A stretch of 64,000 nt of DNA from Arthonia radiata (lineage: Eukaryota > Ascomycota > Arthoniomycetes > Arthoniales > Arthoniaceae). Position 1 is the stretch's first letter. Each line of letters begins with the position of its first letter. The translations under genes were made by a program, and so were the position numbers. The stretch spans positions 682,001 to 746,000 of the forward strand of contig PSQN01000015.1 of the NCBI GenBank assembly GCA_002989075.1, given 5' to 3'. The notes under the pieces were generated by a model. That model had not been told where the DNA came from. It saw only the letters and a list, made by a program, of their open reading frames with translations, and made no database searches. Of this stretch, positions 13,389 through 24,876 are shown piece by piece.

Positions 13389-13997
13389 AGTAGAGATTGT
13401 AAAGGCGAATTAGAGGCAATCTAACACCAAATTAGCTACAAACTCATTACCTAAGAAGAGAAGTGAAGGCCTACCAGAGAAAAGAAGCTTATAGGCCAAG
13501 TAGAAGAGTATAATAATGTTAAAGAAAGAAAGAGAAAGTTTAAAAGAGTAAGAGTCTTGTTTTATGCTTATCGTTAGATACCGATAACAAAGCTTCCGCC
13601 TACAGATACGGATTTAAAAGCAAAGAAGCCTATTTACGTAGGTTACTACTACCTATAGAGGCAATTAATCGACAAAAGCGTGCATAAGAGCATACAAAAG
13701 AACGCAAAATTAAGTAAAAATAATACAAAACCTTACTACCGAGCTTATAACTTAAGCTTAGAAGCTTTAAATTAAAAGTAAAGCTTAGTACTATAACTTA
13801 GTGCTACAGAAAATTAGCACTAAACGACGCGTAGGATGACAGTAAGCAACATTACTCTTTTTCCGACTGAACGTAGATATAAGCTAGCGAGTTTTTAACG
13901 AGGTTGTTGCTCTACGTAAGACAATAAATAAAAGGTACGATAGAGATAGCGGATTGCACTCGGATCGAGGGCGATCCTCCTTAAGGGGGAAGATAGT

Positions 13998-14193
13998 TGT
14001 AATGTATAAACGTCTCGATAGCAAATTAGAACGGAATATTGTCTATTTAGAAAGGCTACGATCCTTAGAGAATATCTTTCCTCTAGTGAACGTATCCCTT
14101 TCTAGTTTCCTTAATAATTAGCTTGAACACTAGTAGAACCTATCTAGACCCTTTTTGCTACCTAACTGCTCTCTACCCTATACCTAGATTACA
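13998..14193 (+). repeat. B1 3' LTR (196 bp)
   Basis: It begins TGTAATGTATAAACG and ends TAGATTACA. The length is identical to the 5' LTR and the differences are C/T or G/A. It is followed at once by target duplication AGGCT. Confidence 0.97.
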
Positions 14194-14198
14194 AGGCT

Positions 14199-14755
14199 AA
14201 GTTAGTAGCGTTAACGATCTATACGTAGAAGGCTCTCTGGGTCTTACGTCTAATTAAGGAGTTTAACCATATTAACGTAACGCCTATAATAATTAAGAAA
14301 GACAATACTAGTATAATCGCTCTTATTAAGAATCTAGAGCATTATAAGGGGACCAAGTATATCGAAGTGCGCTGGTATTTTTGTAGGGAGCAGTTGCTCT
14401 AGAGTTATATTGCAGTTAAATATATTTCTACTATCGATAATATTACAGATAGCTTAATAAAGACTCTTGGTTTAGTTAAGCATCGGAGGTTCGTTCAACA
14501 ACTCGATATAGCACGGGCCCAAGACTCTTAATATAGGCTTAGTACGCTGTACTAGAACTAGAGAGTTAAAAGCATACCTAGAATCGATACTTTTTATTAA
14601 TATCCTAGGTGTCTTTCGACGGCATCTTAATATATTATCGACAGGTAAGTAATTACGTAGGCAATAATAGTCCAATTTAGATAAGACCTAGCTCTCCGTA
14701 CGGAAGATAATTAGAAGAACAATCTTATATAGTTCGTTAGAAGTATCTCGTTTGT
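14199..14755 (+). pseudogene. E: Ty1/Copia relic, right part (RNase H end)
   Basis: This continues the frame interrupted by B1. The RNase H domain resumes exactly after the second AGGCT target duplication and includes a KYIEVRWYF block (about 14,355) and a YISTIDNITDSLIK block (about 14,430-14,460), the usual Copia RNase H end (K-H-I-x-I-R-Y and D-N-x-A-D motifs). The protein should end near 14,530. From there to about 14,755 the sequence is AT-rich with nothing recognisable. A possible 3' LTR start (TGTTAGGATG, 14,756) is not matched by a 5' LTR. The minus-strand frame at 14,472-14,675 is a shadow of this region. Confidence 0.75.
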
Positions 14756-14965
14756 TAGGATGTCGCCACCGTTGTCGGCATGGTTGATCCTAAGAGGGTG
14801 TATTAGAAATTATAGACGCTAAAGTTCTAGTTCAGTCTCAACTTTTATACACTAGCTTTAGACTCCTGGAGCGGGCTTGGCATGCTATGATACCTAATAC
14901 AGACACAGGTCTTGGCACGCACAAGTTTAAGCTTCGTTTGCAGTTAAATCGTAAGAATCTTATTA
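14756..14965. other. Island without RIP signature
   Basis: These 210 bp are rich in CA and TG dinucleotides (for example around 14,770-14,790 and 14,870-14,930), in sharp contrast to the TA-rich DNA on both sides. There is no open frame of note. It could be single-copy host DNA caught between repeats, or a Copia LTR remnant (it begins TGTTAGGATG) too short or too rare to trigger RIP. Confidence 0.5.
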
Positions 14966-16700
14966 ACTTCTAACACTATAAGTTATATAATTATAACAAT
15001 ATTATAATTATTACTATTAATACTAAAAATAAATTGCTCTATATTGCCTCTTTACTAGGCTACCTACTTTTTATCTTTCTAGTTGTCTATATTACTAATA
15101 ATCTACTTTTCTTCTCTATATAATATTATCTATATTATTACTCTTTTATTACTCTTTAAATACTTACTAAATTTAATAAAACCTAACTATATTGATTTAC
15201 TTAAGTAGAGAACTATAAACTTATTTATAGTCTATAGCTACATTATACTTAGTAGCAATAAAAGAGAAATAGTTAGAGAAAAGCTAAAAGACCCTAATAG
15301 CGTACTTAAAGCTTGAGAATATTTTATATCTATTTTATTAGATAGCTGGGCTACTTTATAAGTCCTTCTATAAAGAGCTTACTATTAAGATACAGAGAAT
15401 ATATAATAACGTATCTTAAAGTAAAATCTAGCGCGTTTATTTATATAACTTAATATAAGTATAGACTATACTAAATAATACAATTAATAGAGAAATAAAG
15501 AAGTTTAACTACTTACTAAAGAAAGACGTATTCGGTTTTATTAACTACTTTGCTTAGTTTCTATATTACGTAATTTAAATAAATAATATAAACGCTAATA
15601 GTATCTTCTTTACTAAGTTCTTCTCCAACGCCTAGAAATAAGATATAATCCAGCGTATTTATAAGCATATAGTAAGTAAAATACAGCCTTTATATATCTT
15701 ATATAATACTTACAAATTGCTTATCTTTAAGATATAAATAGAAATTAAAACAAACTGTATCTAGAATAAAAAGAAGATTAGTGTAATTAGTAAGATACGT
15801 AAGGTACGTAGTAAGCAACATACTATAGAGCTTATACAATAAATAGAGATATAGCGTCTAATAACGGACGCGCCTCTAACTAATAAGTAATTTAAGCGGC
15901 TAATTCTAAACTCTAATAAAAACTGTAAGTACTAGTCTAAGAACAACTTTATAGGTCTTAACTAATTATATCTTAGTATAAACCAATAGAATTGTACGTA
16001 CGCTAGCTAATAATATAAAGATTCTACTACGCATAAGTAGTAGTAGGAATAAGAGTAATATAGATATAAAGAATAAAACTCTACTAGATTTAAATTAGTA
16101 AGTTAATAAAGATAAGAAGATTAGTATACCTTTTAATCTAGATATACCTATTATCATTAATATAAGTATAATATTAGAGTATTCTATCGGCTTTCTATTT
16201 AATAACTATTATAACTTTATATTTTAGCTTTATTAGTATACGTTTATTAGGTATATTAATTAGATACTTAAGACCTTTGTTTAAGAGTAAAAGCCCTCTA
16301 TACTAATTAAGATATATAATCTATAGCGCATAGAATAAGCTAAGTACTATTCTTCTATACTTACTAATACCGATTCTAAAGATATAGCTATAGAGAAGCT
16401 TAAAGAGCTTAAGAATACCAATATTTTACTTTCTCGGCCCTCTAAAGAGTTAATAAAGTAGTAGCGTAACAGCCTTTATAAGTTTAATACTATAAACTAT
16501 TAACATAACAATATTATAGCTATATATAATTAACTAGATATTTAAGACTAGAATTGTCTATACTTACTAGAAATACGCTATATTTATACTCTTAAGCTAT
16601 AGTAAGTTATAAATATTAAAATAGTATATTGTAGTATAGAGATAGATCTATATAGAAAGGTTGTTACTAATATATCTAGTATAGATAAGATACTTATTTT
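14966..16700. other. Extremely AT-rich RIP-degraded DNA, no recognised product
   Basis: Plus-strand frames with mostly TAA/TAG stops can be followed for short distances, including a Leu/Ile-rich run around 15,260-15,480 and a Lys-rich run around 15,650-15,900. None matches a family I know. It may be the N-terminal part of the helicase relic that follows, or a separate element. Confidence 0.4.
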
Positions 16701-18700
16701 ACTAAGCTACTACTAGAGCGTAAGTACTTATATATATATTCTTATAAACGTATTTGTAGCTAACTACTATTATAGATCGTTAATAAGTATAAATCTACTA
16801 AAGAGCTTATATAACTATTTTTTTATTTTACTCCGCGCTATCTTATTTTATAGACAGTAGATAAGATTAAAAAGTTTTTTCTAAACTTCTATATTATAGT
16901 ATACTATAGCGAGTAGACGCTTAAGAAGGTAACTATAAAAGGTATTATAGTTATTAAGAAACTATAGAAGATAAATTATATCTTTATTAAGCTCCGTTAA
17001 AACAATACTATCGTTATATCGATATATAAGACGTAGCGTAAGCGCTATAAACGCTCTACGTTAAAATTAGTAGTATATTAGACTATACCCGGCGCTATAA
17101 ACTAAAAGCTAAAATAGTAAAAGTTTTATTAGAAATACCTAATTAATAATCTAAAGAAGATTTTTAAGGACTAGCTATATAATTTATAGAGCTGTTTCTA
17201 AGTAGTTTAATATAATAAGACCTATAAAGCTTTAAGTATTATAATATAAGTCTTATAGACTATTTACTAGTTAGATATATCGTTCTACTTACTTATTATA
17301 GCTATACTTATTCTCTACTATCCCTAATATTTTAAAGGTCTTCTTAGCTTAATAGAGTATTCTTAGGTTGTTCTTAGCTTTCTTAAGTAGATAATTCCTT
17401 ATTGGTTCTAGATTATCCGCTCTAACTAAGTAAATTTTTATAAATAGGCTTACAATTTTCTTATAAATAAGCTCTATATTAGCGTTAAAAACTTCTAAAA
17501 GTATATTATTAACTAGACTAATAAGTAGGCTAGCGCCAATAGGTAAGATAAGAAGCTATATAAGCTCTTCTACTAGGTTCTATATTATAGAGACTATAAG
17601 AGTAAGATACTATTTAACTTTAGAACGGTACTTAATATAGATATACTAAAAGTATAAAAATCTGTCTTAAAGTTAACTTTATAAGCGCTTAGCTAGATAA
17701 ATATAAAGAATATAAGTAATTACTTAAAAATAATATAATTAAGATAATAGAAGCTTTAGATAAGTTTACTAGTAAGATATTTAATAAACCTATCTTATAT
17801 ATATACTAAAATATAGTATAGTAGTATAAGCTAGTTATTATAAAAGCTTCTCTTAAGCTACGTTAGCTAGAATAAGAGCTTAAGTTAAATAATCTTAAGA
17901 AGTAGAGAAAGATAATTAGCTATAAATATCTTTATAACCTAACGCTTATCTACTATTAGAAGCGCTACTATAGCGACTATAACTTTATAAGTAACGTTCT
18001 AAATATATATAATTAGAGTAAGAAGACAGTTATTAAGTTTTAGCTTAATAACGCGTCTAAGATCTGCGTTCTACTATATATTATTACTAAGAAGACGATT
18101 GCTAATTATAAGCGTATTGTACTATATATTATATTTTTAGCTATATAGCTCCTAGTTAGTAAGATTATTAAAGCTCTTAGAATTAATATTATAATAATTT
18201 ATTCTAATTAATTAGTTAAAGAGCATAAGAAAGCTATAATAGCGTTCTATAGCTACAAACCTAACGCTTCTACTATCTACTTATTTAACTACTTTATCTT
18301 AATAAACGGCGCTAACCTATATAAAGAGGCTTATATTATAATTCTCTTTAACGTTAATACTTTTATTAGAGCTTAATAATAAAAGAATAGCTGTATATAC
18401 TATATTAATTAGTAAAAGAACGTTACTTATATTGAAATTTATTTTATAAAAGTCTTTAGCGTTAATTATTTCTATAATAATACAATAAATTATATTGTAT
18501 AGTTAGTTGCTACGCTTAACTACCGCCTATTTAACGCTATAGCTACTAATAATAGAGAGCTTAGAACGCTATCTAATAATATTACTTTAGACTTAAGTGG
18601 TTAGTACGCTATTAAACTAGATGATAGTTACTAGCTTATCTAACTAAATAGCCGTAAGGTGCCTATAAATACTTAAAAGTTATAGCCTCTTAATATTATA
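16700..18700 (+). pseudogene. SNF2-type helicase relic
   Basis: The plus strand encodes, across at least two frames, a ruined SNF2 superfamily ATPase. The clearest signs are: a lobe-1 segment with a strand-loop DEIKKFFP-like block near 16,870; the Walker B/DEAH box reading NKTY at 17,214-17,225 followed by KALS and a RYIVLL-TYY segment (the usual ILLTATP motif III); and lobe 2 from about 18,120, with LLVSKIIKALRINIIII, EHKKAIIAFYS, and a segment ending GANLYKEAYIIILFN. All four changed DEAH residues (D to N, E to K, A to T, H to Y) are C:G to T:A transitions. Whether it was a host gene family or the cargo of a transposon cannot be told here. Confidence 0.6.
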
Positions 18701-20334
18701 TTATATATTATAATAGTAGTATATAAAAAGTAAGTATTTAAAAACTAAGGTACGTATAGTAGCTCTTTATATCGACTATAAATATATTTATAGACGCTAT
18801 ATATAATAGAGAGGTATAAAGTTATAGAATATAGAGTAAATAGTATATATAGTATAAATATACTTATAGCCGTTATTCCTTAGTAAAAAGAAGAAGGCTA
18901 TTTATAGAGATACTATATCTACTTAGATAGCGTATTAACTAATATTTAATATTCTAAATTTTTTAACTTTATTATATATTTTAATATTAAAGGCTAGCTT
19001 TTATATGTTTACTAGTTTTTAAAGTGTATAGACTATTTAAAGTTAAAAGATATATACATTCTATTTTCTATAGCTCTTCTAAATTTATATACTTATATAT
19101 AAAATTACAGCTAACTATTATTCTTTATAACTTATAAGAGTATATAAAGTTAATAATAATTCTTAATAATTCTTAATACTAATATCTAGCGTTAATATTA
19201 CTATTTAGACTAGTCTTTAAGAGTAATTCTCCTACTATCTCTATTAATACCTCTACTACTTTATTTTCTACTATACCGGCCAAGTATATTTCTTCTAATA
19301 ATAGCGCCGCTATTTAAGTTTAGACGGAGTAATAAAATTTTCTATAACTAAAGAGAAGAAGTAGCGTTTATATATTACTATCTCTAATATACCTAGCTAG
19401 AACCCTTCTGCTTTATCTCTATTACTCTCTTTTAATAAAATTTAAGATATTAAGAGTACCTTAGATATAAAGTATACCTAAAGCTAGTATAAAGCCTATA
19501 TATATCTATTCTAGTTCTAGCTTTATTTACTCGCTTCTTACGTTTCTAAGTAATTTTCTTATACTATTATAATAAAGAAACTTCTTTAAGCTATAAGAGA
19601 CCTTATTAGCTATCTTTAGTAAGACCGCTTTAGATTACTAATAGTACTTATATTTACTATAGAATAGAATATAGAGAAGATTATACTATAGTTTTCTTAT
19701 AAGAAGATATACTAGTAGTAGTAGCTCATTTATACTTAAAACCGTACTACTAACTATTAGATTTAGACTTATATAATTAATAATGTTAAACTATAAGAGC
19801 TATATATATTAATAGTAGATAATACTTATATAGCCTATAAACTTATTTACTAGCGCTATCCTTTACTCTATTACTTACTATTAGTATTGATTGTCGTATT
19901 AATATTAAATAGTATAGATGGTCTATTATTGTTTATATAAATTTAATATCTTATTTAGTCTTATATATATCTCTTCTACTACTAGTATTAATTTTCTATA
20001 GTATATCTACGTCTACCTTAATATTAGTATTAATATCTATATTTATTATTATTTCTCTCTTTATACTATTTTTACTATAAATTTATTTATAGATAGCGCT
20101 ATTTATTATATACAATAAATATATTTATAGCTAGTATTTAAATATATATATAATTTTTACTTTTTTATCTTACTAATATTATTATAATACTATACTTAAG
20201 TATATTAAACTTAAACAAATATAAGTTTAAAGCTAGTTAGTAAGCTTTTTTTTATATATAGTTAATATATTTACGTATATTTTACTTAGTTTTATATCTA
20301 TTTATATTTATCTATAAATATAAATATAAATATA
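18701..20334. other. AT-rich RIP-degraded DNA, one long degraded minus-strand frame
   Basis: No known product was recognised. On the minus strand from about 19,735 to 19,400 one frame runs for about 110 codons in which every stop is TAA or TAG; it includes IGFILALGILYI (about 19,470). It could be a relic of another gene, but no domain is identifiable. From 19,740 to 20,334 only low-complexity TA-rich sequence is seen. Confidence 0.4.
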
Positions 20335-22407
20335 ATGTCTATAGCTTCTTAATTACTAAGAAAGTTTATATATAGTAAGAGACTTATATAGATAAAAGCT
20401 AATAGAAGTAATAATTCTACTATAAATAGAAGAAAAAGTAGTAGTAATAAGACGTTCTCTAACGTAACTAATAGATTTATAGAGAATAAGTAAGTATAGA
20501 GTTAGAATTCTATTATAGACTTTATAAATATTGCGCTACTATAGTTTCTATTTCTCTAGAATTATAACTATAACATACTTATATTAGATATATAGCTACT
20601 AAAAGACTTTAAGTTTAAGTCTAAGTTAGTACTAGCTATTCTATTAAAAGCTTAAAAAGACTATCTATAAAACTGTTTAATCTATATTAACAATAATAAT
20701 AACAATAATAATAAGAATAAGCTTAAGCATAGCAAAGCTAAAAATACTATATAAAGCGTAGCCTTATAAAACATAACTCTATAAGTACTTGTTAATAAAG
20801 ATAGTAGTAACGGCAGTATAAACAAACTTTATAACATTATACTATACTCTTTAATATACTCGCTTACTTCTACTTATATATCTATAGTATTCTCTTAATT
20901 TTCTACATAGTAATAAGCTAGTATTAAATATAGACCTCTTAAATTCTAATACCGAGCTTAATAAGTTAACGTTATTTAGCTACTATCTAGTTTTACTAGA
21001 ACTTAAGTCTCTATCTAAATAACTCTTATTTATCTCTTGTTTATAAATATATCCGCTACTAGTATTATTAATACTATTATTTAAAGATATTATTTAGCTA
21101 ATAAACAACGTAAGTATACCTCTCTTCTATCTTATACTTAGTTTATAGTTTAAGAAGTCTAATAGCTTATATTAGAACTACGTTAGACTTTACTAGATTT
21201 TCTACTTACTTAACTTATCTAAATTATAACTATTACTAGCAAAGCTTAATATACTTAAGCGTTAGGTACGAGCTTGGCTATCTATATTATATCTTAAGCG
21301 TTAAGCGTTAACTATCTAGGTTAAAAAGTAAGCTTCGCTAATAATAAGCGAGAAGAAATAATATAAGTAGTTAGATACTATTTAGCTTAAGCGATAATTA
21401 TAGATATACTAGTATAATTTGCTCTACTTAATGTAATTTCTTCTTTTAACGTTGAAGCTATATAAAAAGATATATTTTAAGCTTACTAAGTACTATAACA
21501 AACCGATAGAGTACTAGTACTTCTACGCTTAAGACGTATTATTCTATATAGTAGGTAGTAACTAGATAAGCGCTTAAGATTACATAGTACTTATATCAGG
21601 TAATATTGTTTCTTTTTCTTTTATTAAAGTAACTCTTAGTAGCTATTAGATTAAGATAATAAAGAGCTAAATTATATTTCTTAGTTATAATCTTTAAAGC
21701 AATATAGAATTATAGGGCAACATTATAGTAATAGTCGACTCTATTATTAGTTAGGACGACTATAAGGATCTTAATATTATACTATCTAATATAGTCTATT
21801 TTCTATATAAACTTTTTATTGTTACTAATATCTATATTAAGGTCTATATTATATATAACTATAAGTATATTAATATAATGCTAGATTATAGGTTTAAAAG
21901 AGACAATTTATAGAGTAAAGAACGGCGTAGTAACTATATTTAGTCTACTAATATATACTTTATTTACTTTATAATTAGCCTTAATAATAAAGACTGTACT
22001 CTACTACGCTAGATATATCTAGTATATAACAAGCTAGAAGTCGTCTACTTTGATAGAGAGTATCTTATAAATATATTTATAGATTCTAACTATTTAGCTA
22101 TTAGTTTATCTATAATCCTCTTTATTAATAACTTTAGCGTATATAGAAATATATACTAAGTATTAAAGGGTCTCTACTAAATTCTAACTTCTCTCTTATA
22201 TAATAAATACTATAAGCTTTTAAATATTCTAACTATTACTCTTAATCTCTATAGTACTAGTATATATAACGTTATTTATATACTTTAAAAGGACTTTAAG
22301 GAGCTTAACCGTAGTATAGTATTAAATATTAAAGGTAAATAGCTAACTATTTATATTTTCTTAGCTATTATTATTAGTAATATACCTATATAAGTAGATA
22401 ACTCTAG
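20335..22407 (+). pseudogene. Tnp2-like (CACTA/Plavaka-type) transposase relic, 5' part
   Basis: From the ATG at 20,335 (MSIAS) a plus-strand frame with only TAA/TAG stops runs to the insertion site of A2, with at least one frameshift. The N-terminal third is low-complexity, including an eight-residue Asn run (20,690-20,718). The middle has NIIVIVDSIIS (about 21,720), followed by a LSIILFINNFSVYRN block (about 22,100), the probable catalytic Asp region with Asp now Asn. The end reads KELNRSIVLNIKGK and FLAIIISNIP (22,300-22,385), the strand pattern seen before the Cys-rich part of Tnp2-like transposases. The frame continues after A2 at 37,436. A KDZ-type transposase is the main alternative. 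Confidence 0.6.
20688..20720 (+). repeat. Short AAY trinucleotide repeat
   Basis: A run of AAT/AAC codons encodes eight Asn in a row in the transposase relic. TpG-to-TpA mutation would turn a GAT repeat into AAT, so an ancestral Asp run is likely (inference). Confidence 0.8.
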
Positions 22408-22879
22408 TATTACGAGCACTAGCTCTAGACGGCCTAGCGCACGTTTAAGCGTTAACTACTACCAATTATCTTAGCTCTACCAGCATTATTCCCGACTAAG
22501 CCTATAAACCCGCTATAGGCATTATCGGACAAGACAGCTATAAGAGCCTATATTCCCTATAAACCTAACATAGATATTATTAGGTTGGCGAACATAAAGG
22601 AACTCTCTCTATGTACCTTAGACTATATAGTTAGACTAATGGCCGACCTTAGGATAAACTTTAGTCTGTTAACTTAATATCTGAATACAAGTTTCTTAAC
22701 CCTATTTAGGTAACGTACTTTATCTTCTATCTATCTTAGTTAAGCCCCTCTTACCTTCTATAATCTATTTCGCCTCTTCTGTCTTTTAGTCTCTAGTATA
22801 CAAGATACCTACTACTAAGGTCAATAAGCATATAAGATAAGTAAGCCTTAGTTTAGTTCTTCCAGCGACCGGCGTTATA
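22408..22879 (+). repeat. A2 5' LTR (472 bp)
   Basis: It starts TATTACGAG and ends CCGGCGTTATA, the last CA having become TA by RIP. It is preceded by target duplication TCTAG. Confidence 0.95.
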
Positions 22880-22921
22880 CTTTAATAGACTCGCTATAAA
22901 AGCAGAGAAAGCAGATTAATT

Positions 22922-24541
22922 ATGTTTACTACTTTAGTACCCAATAGCCGCGACGCTACGGACAGGCTGGCCAGCAAAATAGCCGCCATAGGTAAGATAT
23001 TGGACGTTAACACTAAGATAAGCAAAAGCTTCTCTAATAAACGTTCTAAACTTACTTTATTTCTAACACGCTTAGCCGTATATTTTAAGACTTATAAGGA
23101 TTAGTTCCCGAATAACAGCACTATAGTTTTATTTACCGCATCCTACATAGATAGCGAGGTATACAAATAGTTTAACTTCTATCTTAAAGACTACCTCTAC
23201 AAGGTACCTAACAAACGACAAGAAGAGACTAACGAGCTCTTCTCTAGCTTTGCTGCGTTTCAGCAAAAGCTCCGATAGGTGTACGAAGATATAGATTCCA
23301 GACGTACTACTATATATAAACTTAAGACACTCCGTTAGATAGGACCAGCTAGCCGATACGCCGCTAAGTTCCTGCAGTATGCTAACTAAACCGAATAGAA
23401 TAAAGGACCCTTAGTCGACGCCTTTTATAAAGGCTTAAAGGACTATATTAAGGCAATTATCTATATTCGTAGAGAAAAGTTTACTAAACTAGAGAAGTTT
23501 ATAGAACGAGCCAAAGAAATCGACGATAGCAACTTTAAACGACAGTTAGAAAAGAAAGAAACTAACTCAGGTAAGTTCGCCTAAATTCGGAGTAAGCACA
23601 ACTTACGATAAGACTAGAGTGATCTAATAGAATTAGACTTTACGAAGCTCCGTAGAAAACTAAACAATTAGAAACAAGAACATAGAATAAAGAACAAGCT
23701 ATACTTGTATTACGGAAAACCAGGGCATTAAGTTAAAGAATACCGTTCTAAGAAACAACAGTTTAATAGTACTGGTAGAAACGGGTACAACGATCGACCC
23801 TAGAAACCCTATTTCCTACGACAACATTTCAATATAACTACTCAGACACAGGAGAACACCCATTAGGTTACTTCTAACAAAAAGTACAACAAATAGAACT
23901 TATTTGACTTACACAAGAACTAGGATACGGACATTGAGTTATGAGAGGAAACAAAGGAACGACAAATAAAACAGAAACAATAAAACCTATAGGACTGAAA
24001 CAATATTAACCGCACTATTCCAAGGCAGCAGGTACAAGATACCGTTGTACCCCACGAAACACTATTCTAGACCGCGTGCTACGATAATAATTGTACGATT
24101 CACAAATCTAATAAATTGGAGTTAAGATAGTAGCCAAAGAAATTAATATCTCTAAAACAAGGTTCGACACAAAAACTAGGCCTCACTCGAGGACGACCTA
24201 GGTCGCCTTACTCAGAAACCTAAGGGGAATTTAAGGAAGAATAGACCGTAGAGGCTAAGCAAGATAGCAGCTACGATGCGTTATAGGCAAGATAACGACT
24301 TAAAGACAAAAATATAGATTCTAATAGTACAGAATCCTCGCTCAAGGACGATACTAACTAGAAAGAATAAATCCCAATCCGTTGGAAAGGAATAATATAG
24401 AGACTTTGTTAGTTAGCCTTCTATAATAGGAAGTTAAGCGCTAATAGAGAAATTAACGATATTCTAGAATATATTTACTTACGCTTACGACGACCAGTAG
24501 ACCACCTTATTAGGGGTTTAGAATTATATAGCTAGTACTAA
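22922..24541 (+). pseudogene. A2 gag relic
   Basis: The frame starts MFTTLVPNSRDATDRL and is open for 60 codons, then carries TAA/TAG stops. The core (about 23,130-23,560) has the helical gag blocks FNFYLKDYLYKVPNK, YAAKFLQYAN and AFYKGLKDYIK. A zinc knuckle lies near 23,700-23,750: its first two Cys read Tyr (LYYGK) while the Gly-His is kept. Downstream, to the B2 insertion at 24,541, is a Gln/Asp-rich tail leading to the protease. The same start is seen in A1. Confidence 0.85.
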
Positions 24542-24737
24542 TGTAATGCATAAACGTCCCGATAGCGAATTGAGACGGAATGTTGCCTATTTAGAAAGGC
24601 TGCGATCCTTAGAGAATATCTTCCCTTCAGTAGACGTATCCCTTTCTAGTCTTCTTAATAATTAGCTTGAATACTAGTAGGGCCTATCTAGGCCCTTTTT
24701 GCTATTTAACTGCTCTCTGCCCTATACCTAGATTACA
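24542..24737 (+). repeat. B2 5' LTR (196 bp)
   Basis: It starts TGTAATGCATAAACG and ends TAGATTACA. Confidence 0.97.
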
Positions 24738-24876
24738 TCCTAATTATTCTAAACCTACGAGGGGGGCGGCCGGCAGTCAGGTACCTTATCGACGTCGCTT
24801 AGGGGTCAACCCGGCATAATTGAGTATAGCCGAGACTCCGTACACACGTTAAAATAAATAATATCAAAATTAATTA

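Larger units (their letters stand above)
6182..14193 (+). mobile_element. B1: complete Ty3/Gypsy chromovirus (8,012 bp) inside relic E
   Basis: The element is bounded by two 196-bp LTRs that start TGTAATG and end GATTACA, and is flanked by the 5-bp target duplication AGGCT (6,177-6,181 and 14,194-14,198). A purine tract GGGGGAAGATAG sits directly before the 3' LTR. Internally it carries gag, protease, reverse transcriptase/RNase H, integrase and a C-terminal chromodomain on the plus strand, then an antisense frame before the 3' LTR. It interrupts the RNase H domain of Copia relic E. It is a sister of B2; differences between the two are almost all transitions, as expected from RIP. Confidence 0.97.
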
